Assembly (NCBI GenBank): GCA_012719355.1
Contig: JAAYAM010000136.1
Location: 1 to 49,961, forward strand
Reading direction: 5' to 3'
Length of the DNA: 49,961 nucleotides
Source: Acidobacteriota bacterium
GTDB lineage: Bacteria; Acidobacteriota; UBA6911
Part shown: positions 1 to 7,065 of the stretch, piece after piece
Layout: each line of letters opens with the position of its first letter
Numbering within the stretch: position 1 is the first letter of the stretch
Notes under the pieces: model-generated
Told to the model about the DNA's origin: nothing
The model's input: only the letters and a program-made list of their open reading frames with translations
The model's database searches: none
Made by a program: the position numbers and the translations under genes

Positions 1-290
1 GCACCTGCGCGATCCTGAGTCCTCCTATCGCCAATTTCATCAAGGATGCGGGGCACAACACAATCGAGGAGTTCGAGAAATGGCTCACTCCCCCGATGAC
101 GTTCCCGAAAGCCAAGGCCGGCGCCGCTCCCAAAGTGCAACCGACAGGCGGCGCTCCTCAGCCGAAGATGATGCCGCCGGGAATGGGATCGAACATATCG
201 ATCATCGTGACCGGAGGAACGAACAACAATTACTACAGCATTGGAGGGATGCGCTACTCGCAGAGCGTCAAGATCGACGACTGGAGATAG
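1..290 (+). CDS. C-terminal fragment of a paralogue of the selenoprotein at 3665-5413 (5' end outside window)
   Basis: An open frame enters from the left edge (first whole codon at base 3) and stops at 288-290, giving about 95 residues. Its last 30 residues match the C-terminus of the protein encoded at 3665-5413: both have an I-x-V/I-I-V-T-G-G segment and both end in V-K-I-D-D-W-R. A Pro/Gly/Met-rich stretch precedes this tail. I infer a second member of the same family. Whether it also carries a selenocysteine cannot be seen, because that region would lie about 400 residues upstream. No function can be assigned from this fragment alone. It converges with the permease gene, and a shared hairpin at 318-351 lies between them. 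Confidence 0.75.
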   Translation, partial: TCAILSPPIANFIKDAGHNTIEEFEKWLTPPMTFPKAKAGAAPKVQPTGGAPQPKMMPPGMGSNISIIVTGGTNNNYYSIGGMRYSQSVKIDDWR

Positions 291-317
291 GACGTGCCCT
301 GAACCATGAGACAAGAA

Positions 318-351
318 GACCGCGGAACTGCATCAAGGCGGCTCCGCGGTC
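318..351. terminator. Hairpin between convergent genes, probable bidirectional terminator
   Basis: A 9-bp perfect stem (GACCGCGGA at 318-326 with TCCGCGGTC at 343-351) lies between the stop codons of the left-edge gene (290) and the permease gene (370). On the minus strand it is followed by a T-rich stretch (TCTTCTTGTC). Its left arm and loop start (ACCGCGGAACTGC) are identical to part of the terminator at 3599-3639. Confidence 0.55.
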
Positions 352-369
352 CTGCCTCGAGCTTCAGAA

Positions 370-3111
370 TTACTCATACCGCAAGGTTTCGAGCGGATTG
401 ATCAGCGACGCCCGCCGCGCAGGCAGATACGCTGCGGCAAGGGCGGTAACTGCGATTGCAACCGTTGCACCTGCTGTCACAAACGCATCATGAGTCGTCA
501 CCCCGAACATGAGGCTCTTTGCGAGCTGTGACAACCCCAGCGCTGCGGGACATCCTGGAATCAACCCGATTGCCAGTAACGGCAGCATCTCACGAAGGAC
601 CATCATCCTGATCTTCGCCGGGTTTGCTCCAATTGCGATTCGGATGCCGAATTCGCGCGTGCGACGAAGGACGCCGTTGGCTGTGACCCCGTAGAGTCCC
701 ATCATCGCAAGGGCGGTGGCCAGAACGGCAAAAGCGGCCGCGAGCCTGAAGATCAGGCGTTCCATGAAAAGATTCAGACCTACCTGTTCATCCATTGTCC
801 GTACGGCCTCGAGCGGAATGTTCGAGTCCAGTGTGCGTGCCACCTTTCGTATCTGGGGGATTATCTGGTCCGGTGGCAGGGAAGAGCGCACGTAAAACGT
901 CATGGTACCTCCGTCGTCCTGCCGCCAGGGGACGTAGTAGGCCGGCATCGGTTCCTCTCTCACACCCAAAGTGTGGCTGTTCTTTACCACGCCCACGATT
1001 TCAGTGTCGAGAACTACATCCGGCCCCCAACCGGGAACGAATTTTCTGCCGAGAGGGTTCCGGCCGGGATAAAATTTCCTGACGAACTCCTCGTTTACGA
1101 TAGCGACCTTTTGACCCGCCAGGTCATCCCTTTCTGTGAATTCACGTCCCATCAGCAGCGGGATTCCCATATGTCTGAAGAATCCGGGCGAGATTGCGTT
1201 CTTCAGTATGGGGTTGCTGGGTTCAGCATAGCCTTCCATCGTCAGGCTGTTCCTCAGACCAGGACCGCCTCCGATCAGTGCGATCGAAGACGCGGTGACG
1301 GCTGTCACCCCGGGAATTGCGGCCAGTGCTTTTTCCGTCCGCTCGAACAACGACCTGCTCCACTCCGGCCGGTACAGGGTCGAGCCTGGAGAGATGCGAA
1401 AAGTGACAAGGTTTTCAGTCTGCAGGCCCAGGTTCACCCGCGAAAGATTTACCATGGTCTTAAGCAGGAGACCGGTTGGAATCAATAGTGCCATCGAGAG
1501 CATTATCTGTGCGCATACGAGGGTTCTTTGAATCCGGGTGGCGGTTCGCGCCTGTGTCGCATGTTTGGTTTCCTGGTTAAGGGCTTCTGTCGGCATGATA
1601 CGGGCCGACCTCAGAGCCGGGTACAATCCGAACATCAGGCCTGTAAGGAGTGCAAGTATGATGCCGTAGAACAATACCGGGCGATGGAGGTGTTGTACGA
1701 GATATTCTGCCGGAGCTCCGCCCTGCACCAACTGCCAGTTCACAAGGCGAAGAGCCAGTGAACTTACCGCGAGCCCCGCAATGCCGGCTGCGCCGGCCAG
1801 GATCACAGCCTGTGAAAGGAGTTGACCGATGATCCTTCCTCGGCTTGCACCAAGGGCGACGCGCATGGCCGTTTCTTTTCGTTGCGCCACGGAGCGCGCG
1901 AGCAACAGGCTGGCTGAATTGACAGCCGCAATCAAAAGAACCAGTCCGGTGCAGGCCATCATGAGATATATGGATGATTCAGCCTGGTCTGGAATTCCCC
2001 CCTTTCCGCGGCTGCCGTCCACCAATGACAAGCGGCTGTTGCGCAATCTTTTTACGTCCGCCGGACCCATAGGGTATCTGCCTGTCTGGATCCGCTTTTC
2101 CACGGTCTCGGCGTAGGCCCCGGCATATGTTGAGGCGGCTCGTTCGAACGTTACACCCGGCCTGACACGGGCGACCAGGTATACCCAATAGTTGTCATAG
2201 CGCTCTGCGCCGAACACCGCCGGGGACGGTACGGACTTTATGGCCAAAGGGATTATGACATCGGGCTGCATTCCGGCTTTGCTGGTTCCATTGAATCCCC
2301 TGGGCGTCACTCCGACGATTGTGAACGCCTGGCCCGCAATCCGCAGGGTCTGGTTCAGAATATCGGTTCTCGCGCCAAACCTGTCGCGCCAGAATTCGTA
2401 TCCGAGCACCACTACGGGGCTGCCGTCCCCTTCATCATCAACCGGAAGAATCGTGCGACCCAGAATGGGGCGAACCCGGACAACCGAGAAGTATCGGCCT
2501 GAAACCATCAGGATTCTGCATTGTGCCGCCTGGTTTTGATGCGACACGATGGTGTTCGTGTATCGGAATCCTGCCAGTTCGGCCAGGTTCTCCTGTTGCT
2601 GTCGCTCGAGATCACGGAAGGCGGGATAGCTGAAGAGATAATCTGCACCCCCCGAGTCGGTTCCCCAGACGCTTCCGACCTTGGGCGCCTTGGAGGTAGT
2701 CACAAATGCAAGCTCTTCGGGATTCTCGATCGGCAGCGAACCAAGGAGAAGCTGGTGCATCGCTGAGAAGATCGCTGTGTTGGCACCGATCCCCAGAGCC
2801 AGGGTTGATACGACAACCAGCGTGAAAATGGGTGTTTGAATCAGGGACCTGGATGCGTGCCGAAAGTTGCGCACCATGTCGAAGACGAAAGGGAGCCGGC
2901 TTCGATCCCTGTATGTTTCAAAAGTCTTATCGATGCCTCCGAGTTTGATGATGGCATTCCGGCGTGCCTCTTCCGGATTCATGCCGGAACGCAGGTTGTC
3001 CTCGATATGCATCGCGAGGTGACTTTCTATCTCTTCGGCGAACTTTCGATCCTGCGGCCCACCGGTGAATGGGCCGCACAGCCGCACAATCCAGGCTCTC
3101 AGGTGCCTCAT
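370..3111 (-). CDS. ABC transporter permease, duplicated FtsX/MacB type (acidobacterial duplicated orphan permease, ADOP)
   Basis: The 913-residue product starts with a soluble prefix of about 70 residues (E-E-I-E-S-H-L, then E-E-A-R-R-N-A near 50). A first transmembrane helix at about 95-115 has the L-A-L-G-I-G-A-N-T-A-I-F signature, followed by a MacB-type periplasmic domain and a three-helix FtsX domain (about 380-515). A second periplasmic domain and a second FtsX domain (about 780-905) end in the usual N-P-L-E-T-L-R motif. This doubled layout with no ATPase next door is the ADOP class, very abundant in Acidobacteriota; the substrate is unknown. Its start overlaps the padR stop by four bases, so the two genes are translationally coupled and probably regulated by that PadR protein. 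Confidence 0.9.
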   Translation of the reverse strand: MRHLRAWIVRLCGPFTGGPQDRKFAEEIESHLAMHIEDNLRSGMNPEEARRNAIIKLGGIDKTFETYRDRSRLPFVFDMVRNFRHASRSLIQTPIFTLVVVSTLALGIGANTAIFSAMHQLLLGSLPIENPEELAFVTTSKAPKVGSVWGTDSGGADYLFSYPAFRDLERQQQENLAELAGFRYTNTIVSHQNQAAQCRILMVSGRYFSVVRVRPILGRTILPVDDEGDGSPVVVLGYEFWRDRFGARTDILNQTLRIAGQAFTIVGVTPRGFNGTSKAGMQPDVIIPLAIKSVPSPAVFGAERYDNYWVYLVARVRPGVTFERAASTYAGAYAETVEKRIQTGRYPMGPADVKRLRNSRLSLVDGSRGKGGIPDQAESSIYLMMACTGLVLLIAAVNSASLLLARSVAQRKETAMRVALGASRGRIIGQLLSQAVILAGAAGIAGLAVSSLALRLVNWQLVQGGAPAEYLVQHLHRPVLFYGIILALLTGLMFGLYPALRSARIMPTEALNQETKHATQARTATRIQRTLVCAQIMLSMALLIPTGLLLKTMVNLSRVNLGLQTENLVTFRISPGSTLYRPEWSRSLFERTEKALAAIPGVTAVTASSIALIGGGPGLRNSLTMEGYAEPSNPILKNAISPGFFRHMGIPLLMGREFTERDDLAGQKVAIVNEEFVRKFYPGRNPLGRKFVPGWGPDVVLDTEIVGVVKNSHTLGVREEPMPAYYVPWRQDDGGTMTFYVRSSLPPDQIIPQIRKVARTLDSNIPLEAVRTMDEQVGLNLFMERLIFRLAAAFAVLATALAMMGLYGVTANGVLRRTREFGIRIAIGANPAKIRMMVLREMLPLLAIGLIPGCPAALGLSQLAKSLMFGVTTHDAFVTAGATVAIAVTALAAAYLPARRASLINPLETLRYE

Positions 3112-3452
3112 CGCGCTTCCTCGCCGAGCGTCAGGAAGCGGTCGAGAATCGATTTCGTCTGTTCCCAGCTCTCTGCACTCTCCTGGAGCTGCTTCCGTCC
3201 TCTTCGGGTGATTTTGTAATACTTTGCTTTTCTGTTATTGTCCGAGACGCCCCATTCGGACGAGATGCATCCTTCCTGTTCGAGCTTCAACAGCGCAGGA
3301 TAGACTGTCCCGTAGTTGAGCGACAGCACATTGCCGCTGATCTGCTCAATCCTGCGGGCGATGCCGTATCCGTGCAACGGACCCATTGTTTCCAGGGTCT
3401 TCAATACCATTAGTCCCAGCGTGCCCTGCATCACTTCTGTTTTCCGGTTCAT
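3108..3452 (-). CDS. PadR family transcriptional regulator
   Basis: The 114-residue product has a PadR winged helix: the G-P-L-H-G-Y-G-I-A-R-R-I recognition region at about 24-35, then N-Y-G-T-V-Y-P-A-L-L-K-L-E and a C-terminal helix for dimerisation. The ATG at 3452 has an AAGGA ribosome site seven bases upstream. A near-consensus promoter lies in front and the permease gene follows with a four-base overlap. PadR proteins usually repress their own operon, so it likely controls the ADOP permease. The inducing signal is unknown. Confidence 0.9.
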   Translation of the reverse strand: MNRKTEVMQGTLGLMVLKTLETMGPLHGYGIARRIEQISGNVLSLNYGTVYPALLKLEQEGCISSEWGVSDNNRKAKYYKITRRGRKQLQESAESWEQTKSILDRFLTLGEEAR

Positions 3453-3479
3453 ATCGATTCCTTCTATTGGATGGCCATA

Positions 3480-3508
3480 TATGTACCGCCCTTCCTATTG
3501 CCTGTCAA
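3480..3508 (-). promoter_or_regulatory. Sigma70-type promoter of padR-permease
   Basis: On the minus strand TTGACA (3508-3503) and TACATA (3485-3480) are separated by 17 bases, 28 bases before the padR start codon. Two short palindromes (CATATATG and ATGGCCAT) overlap or follow the -10 box and could be the PadR operator. That operator role is inference. Confidence 0.6.
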
Positions 3509-3598
3509 TATGAAGTCTCCTGATTGCCTTTGGCGGATTGCTTGTGAGGGTGGATCAGCGTCGAATGGAAGCAGGGTGAAACCGTCGTGCGTACAAAA

Positions 3599-3639
3599 CC
3601 AAAAAAACCGCGGAACTGCGTTCACGCAGCCCCGCGGTT
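3599..3639 (-). terminator. Rho-independent terminator of the selenoprotein gene
   Basis: On the minus strand, 26 bases after the stop codon at 3665, an 8-bp outer stem (AACCGCGG/CCGCGGTT) and a 5-bp inner stem (CTGCG/CGCAG) with a 4-base loop are followed by a run of seven T. This is a strong intrinsic terminator separating the selenoprotein gene from padR. Confidence 0.85.
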
Positions 3640-3664
3640 CTTACTTCTTACCTTAAGAGGCCTC

Positions 3665-5413
3665 TTACCGCCAGTCGTCGATCTTGACTCCGCGGCCGAC
3701 TCCAAAGTCCGTAACGAACCATGTAGTCTGTCCGCCGCCCGTCACGATCACGCCGATTCCTCTCGGCTGGAATGGCTTGATCATTGAATCCGGGGGAGCC
3801 TTCATGCGCGATGCATGCGGCTCAAGCCCCTGCAGGGCCATCGACGCCCACATGGTGGAAACGACGCCGTTGCCCCAGAATGAAGCGATTGTCTTCTCGA
3901 CATTCTCGGCCAGCCACTTGGCAAGGTCAGCCTTGGTGTTGAATCCCTGCGAGTCCTTGAGGAGTCCGGCGACGGCTGGATCCATGATGACCGAAGCCCC
4001 CATCCCGCTGAGCGACCGCATGTAGTCGCGCATCAGGAACTGCGGCGGATACCCACGCTGGACTTCGCCGACGCTGGAAATGTAGCTCCATCCCGTCGAC
4101 ACCGTCAGGACGCTGTCGGTGGGTTTGGCGCCCATCTGCACATGGACGGGATCCCATCCCGCCGGCAGAGCTTCCTCATTCTCCGCAATGCACAGGTTGT
4201 TGTACTGCAGGTTGCTCCCGAGGGAGCTGAAAGTCGTCTTGCCTGCGTGCAGGTTGCCTGCGGTCTTGGACATGAGAGTGAAAGAGCGTCCCAGCACCGA
4301 ATTGACTTCGTTGTGGGGCCCCATCACGTTGCCCTTGTAGTTCATCTTCACTTCGTTCCGTATCGGGCCGTTGACCAGGATCATGTTTGCCATGGAACTG
4401 GTCGAGTTTCCGAACGGCACGTACGTAGCCAGGGCAAGGATCAGCGGGAAGTGCTGAGGCTTGGCTCCGGCCATAACCGCGCAGACCGCGACTTTCTCTA
4501 CCGTAAGATTCCTGGCGCCGCCCGGCCAGGTGATCTTCTTGACGACTTCATCCGGCTTGCGGCTGGTTCCCTTCAGCATCGCCGCCACTCTCTCTTCGGT
4601 AGGAAGGATGATCGGGTTGTAGTCCGTCCAGTCCTTGTCCTTGAAGAGCTGCTGGAGATTGTCTTCGGTGTCCGGCTCGAGCAGGCGGGGTTCCGCGACT
4701 GCTTCAGGCGGCCGCCCCTGGAACTTCTCCTTCTCAGTCAGAGGCTTGGTGAATCCGTCCACGATGGCCTGCATCATGGGTTTGCCGCTGACCACGTCTT
4801 CTCTTTCGAAAACGTAGCTGTGGTGCACCGATTTCGGTTGTCCCGCTACCGGGAACGGGAATCCGACATAACGGATCGGCATGCCGTTGGTGTACTCAAA
4901 GTCGTATCCGATTGCGTAGTGTACGATGTTTGCAGCTGCTGCTCCCACTGTGGGGATGCCCATCTTTTCAAGAGTTTTTGCATGTTGGCTCACGGCCGAC
5001 GTACAGCCATCTCAACCGGATATGCCGATCAACGCGGCCTGTCCATTCTGCTTGATCTCCTTCCACAACGCCGGATCATCGTTGCTGTAGGAGCCGTATT
5101 TTCTCTTGATGACTATTTTGGCGCTGGGAATGTTCTGTTTGAACCAGGCCTGGATTTCTTCAAATACGCTGTAGGCGGCTTCCGGTCCGCCCCAGTTGAT
5201 GTCGACCAGATAGATAGTCTTCCCCTCGAGCGTGTCCAGCCGGGGTGACAAAGGCTCCCGGTCCACCATCTTGCTCTCGATGGCCGGATTGAGCACCGTG
5301 ATCAGAGGCTTGCCTGCGGCTTTCTGCTGGGCCTGCACCGGCGCGAGTCCCGCAGTCGCCACTGCCGCCATGATCAGCGCCAGACAGCATGTGAACAGTT
5401 GGTTTCTTCTCAC
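3665..5413 (-). CDS. Predicted exported selenoprotein related to the UGSC family (in-frame TGA read as selenocysteine)
   Basis: Two ORFs (5413-5012 and the rest down to 3665) share one frame and are separated only by TGA at 5014-5012. Read through, they give 582 residues. Residues 1-28 form a signal peptide (Arg-Arg start, hydrophobic core, A-Q-A end). Residues 35-133 have the layout of the UGSC family N-terminus, with strand I-Y-L-V-D-I and then A-L-I-G-I-S-G directly before the TGA. The codon sits in G-U134-D-G-C137-T-S, a U-x-x-C redox pair, followed by L-E-K-M-G-I-P-T-V as expected for that fold. A domain of about 350 residues follows and ends in V-K-I-D-D-W-R, as in the left-edge gene. 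Start is GTG with GGAAAGGA upstream. No ATG lies near the TGA to restart translation; only a weak GTG at 4993. The reaction is unknown; an extracytoplasmic thiol/selenol redox role is inference. Confidence 0.8.
4986..5009 (-). promoter_or_regulatory. Candidate bacterial SECIS hairpin after the TGA
   Basis: Two bases after the TGA, the minus strand can form a 5-bp stem (TGGCT 5009-5005 with AGCCA 4990-4986), a small GT/G internal loop, a 3-bp upper stem (ACG/CGT) and a TCGGC loop. Bacterial SECIS elements lie inside the coding sequence directly downstream of the Sec codon. Here the loop begins 12 bases after TGA, which is somewhat close compared with known elements. The fold was made by eye. 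Confidence 0.4.
5012..5014 (-). other. Predicted selenocysteine codon (TGA, residue 134)
   Basis: In-frame TGA with protein homology continuing without a break on both sides, sitting at the position of the U of the UGSC family and three residues before a conserved-type Cys (U-x-x-C). Confidence 0.75.
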
Positions 5414-5509
5414 GTTTTCCTTTCCTTCAATTCGTTGCGATTTCTTTCCGCATTTCTTCCATGACTAAAATGCCGCTAAGTTGCCTGTTTTTAACACGAA
5501 GGGATGTGT

Positions 5510-5537
5510 CGGCACAAGAACGAAAAGCCTTGTGCCG
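5510..5537 (-). terminator. Hairpin after nuoI, possible terminator
   Basis: A 9-bp perfect inverted repeat (CGGCACAAG 5510-5518 with CTTGTGCCG 5529-5537) with a 10-base loop lies 31 bases after the nuoI stop. No T-run follows on the minus strand, so it may be a weak terminator, an attenuator or an mRNA-stabilising 3' end. Confidence 0.45.
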
Positions 5538-5567
5538 TACCAATTCCCCCGGCTGGGCGCAGGATTG

Positions 5568-6083
5568 CTAGGGCAGGAGTGAGTGGATATCGACCGGCGG
5601 ATCTTCGTTGATGGCCTCTCCTTTGTCCTTTCCCCTGATGCTCAACCCTGCGACACGGTAGAAATTGTAGCCGTGATATTTCCCCTCACCACTGATCAGC
5701 AGGTGCTCCTTCTCATACACCATGTTCTCGCGCCTGTATTCCGACATCTCCATGTCGGGAGTCAGCTGGATCGCATAGGTCGGGCAGGCGTCTTCGCAAT
5801 ACCCGCAGTAGATGCACCGTGAGAAGTTGATGCGGAAGAACTCGGGATATCTGCGCCCGTATTCGTCCTGGGTCGCCTGCAGCGAAATACAGTCGACGGG
5901 ACAGGCGACGGCGCAGAGATAGCACGCGACGCACCGTTCCTCACCGTCCGGATCGCGGGAGAGAATTATCCTTCCCCTGTACCGCGGAGCAAGATACGGC
6001 TTCTCGTCGGGATACTGAACCGTGATCGGCCGCTGGAACATATGCGCCGCAACCTGCCAGAGCGTCCGAAAGATGCTGAACAC
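5568..6083 (-). CDS. nuoI: NADH-quinone oxidoreductase subunit I
   Basis: The 171-residue product carries two [4Fe-4S] ferredoxin motifs: C51-x2-C54-x2-C57-x3-C61-P and C90-x2-C93-x2-C96-x3-C100-P. These hold clusters N6a and N6b, which carry electrons from NuoG towards NuoB in the connecting arm of complex I. Start is GTG with AAGGAG eight bases upstream. It follows nuoH by 21 bases and is the last nuo gene here; nuoJKLMN do not follow. Confidence 0.95.
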   Translation of the reverse strand: MFSIFRTLWQVAAHMFQRPITVQYPDEKPYLAPRYRGRIILSRDPDGEERCVACYLCAVACPVDCISLQATQDEYGRRYPEFFRINFSRCIYCGYCEDACPTYAIQLTPDMEMSEYRRENMVYEKEHLLISGEGKYHGYNFYRVAGLSIRGKDKGEAINEDPPVDIHSLLP

Positions 6084-6104
6084 AAGTCACTCCTTTGCGT
6101 CTAA

Positions 6105-7061
6105 TTATGTGCTTCGCCACAGCACGATCGCGCCGGTAACCAGAACGTTGAGCAGCGAAAGCGGCAGCATCACCTTCCAGCCGAAGGACATGAGCTGGTC
6201 GTAGCGCGGGCGGGGCAGCGATGCCCGCAGCAGCACGAAAAAGGCTATGAAAACCGACGTCTTGATCACAAACCACACGATCGGCGGGAAGAACGGTCCG
6301 AGCCAGCCGCCGAAAAACAGAGTCGTGATCATTGCCGAGATCAGGGTGACGCCAAGGTATTCGCCTACGAAAAACATTCCGAACTTCATTCCCGAATACT
6401 CGGAATGGAATCCCGCGATCAATTCGCTTTCAGCCTCGGGCAGATCGAACGGTGCGCGATGCGTTTCGGCGATGCCGGCACCCAGGAATATCAGCAGCCC
6501 CAGAATCTGGGGTATGCAAAACCACATTCCTTCCTGAGCTTCCACTATATGTCGCAGGTTGAAACTTCCGGTCAGGATCACGACTCCCATGAGCGACAAC
6601 CCCATGAATACTTCATAACTGAGCATCTGGGCGGTCGCCCGAAGGGCCCCTAGAAGCGAGTACTTGCTGTCGGAAGCCCATCCTGCGAGGACAACGCTGT
6701 ACGCGCTCATCGACGACATGGCCAGAAAGAACAGCAGCCCGACGTCGAGCTCCGCGACTGCGATTCCGGGAGCGAACGGAATCACTGCAAAGGCCGAGAG
6801 GACCGCGACAAAGACGATCGCGGGAGCGATGATGAAAACCTTCTTATCCGAAAAAGGGGCGATCCAGTCTTCTTTCGTGAAGATCTTGATCATGTCGGCC
6901 ACAACCTGGAAAAGCCCAAGTGGCCCGACGCGGTTCGGTCCATAGCGGTTTTGCCACACGGCCAGAAGCCTTCGTTCGACCCAGATCAGACCGGCGGCGA
7001 CCGTCATGAGGGCCGCAAGCAGTACGACAATCGTGATGGCAGTTCGGGCTATCTCGTTCAT
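6105..7061 (-). CDS. nuoH: NADH-quinone oxidoreductase subunit H
   Basis: The 318-residue protein is hydrophobic with about eight membrane helices. The family signatures W-V-E-R-R-L-L-A-x-x-Q-N-R-Y-G-P-N-R-V-G-P (about 27-47), P-F-D-L-P-E-A-E-S-E-L (about 204-214) and G-x-x-x-E-Y-S-G are all present. NuoH links the hydrophilic arm to the membrane arm and lines the quinone channel. It sits four bases after nuoG. It and NuoA are the only membrane subunits encoded in this operon. Confidence 0.96.
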   Translation of the reverse strand: MNEIARTAITIVVLLAALMTVAAGLIWVERRLLAVWQNRYGPNRVGPLGLFQVVADMIKIFTKEDWIAPFSDKKVFIIAPAIVFVAVLSAFAVIPFAPGIAVAELDVGLLFFLAMSSMSAYSVVLAGWASDSKYSLLGALRATAQMLSYEVFMGLSLMGVVILTGSFNLRHIVEAQEGMWFCIPQILGLLIFLGAGIAETHRAPFDLPEAESELIAGFHSEYSGMKFGMFFVGEYLGVTLISAMITTLFFGGWLGPFFPPIVWFVIKTSVFIAFFVLLRASLPRPRYDQLMSFGWKVMLPLSLLNVLVTGAIVLWRST

Positions 7062-7065
7062 TATC

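Noticed and set aside
80-493. Plus-strand open frame across the left-edge gene end and the permease end
   Set aside because: It is out of frame with the supported C-terminal fragment, reads through a terminator hairpin and has arginine-rich shadow composition.
4142-5248. Plus-strand open frame of 368 codons opposite the selenoprotein gene
   Set aside because: It lies fully antisense to a conserved protein, has no recognisable domain and results from the GC-rich codon pattern.
3665-5413. Split gene as a pseudogene, frameshift or two separate genes
   Set aside because: There is no change of frame, only one TGA, both sides are intact coding sequence with homology across the junction, and the TGA falls exactly at the family's Sec site. 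The only restart codon is a GTG at 4993 inside the conserved motif region, without a ribosome site.
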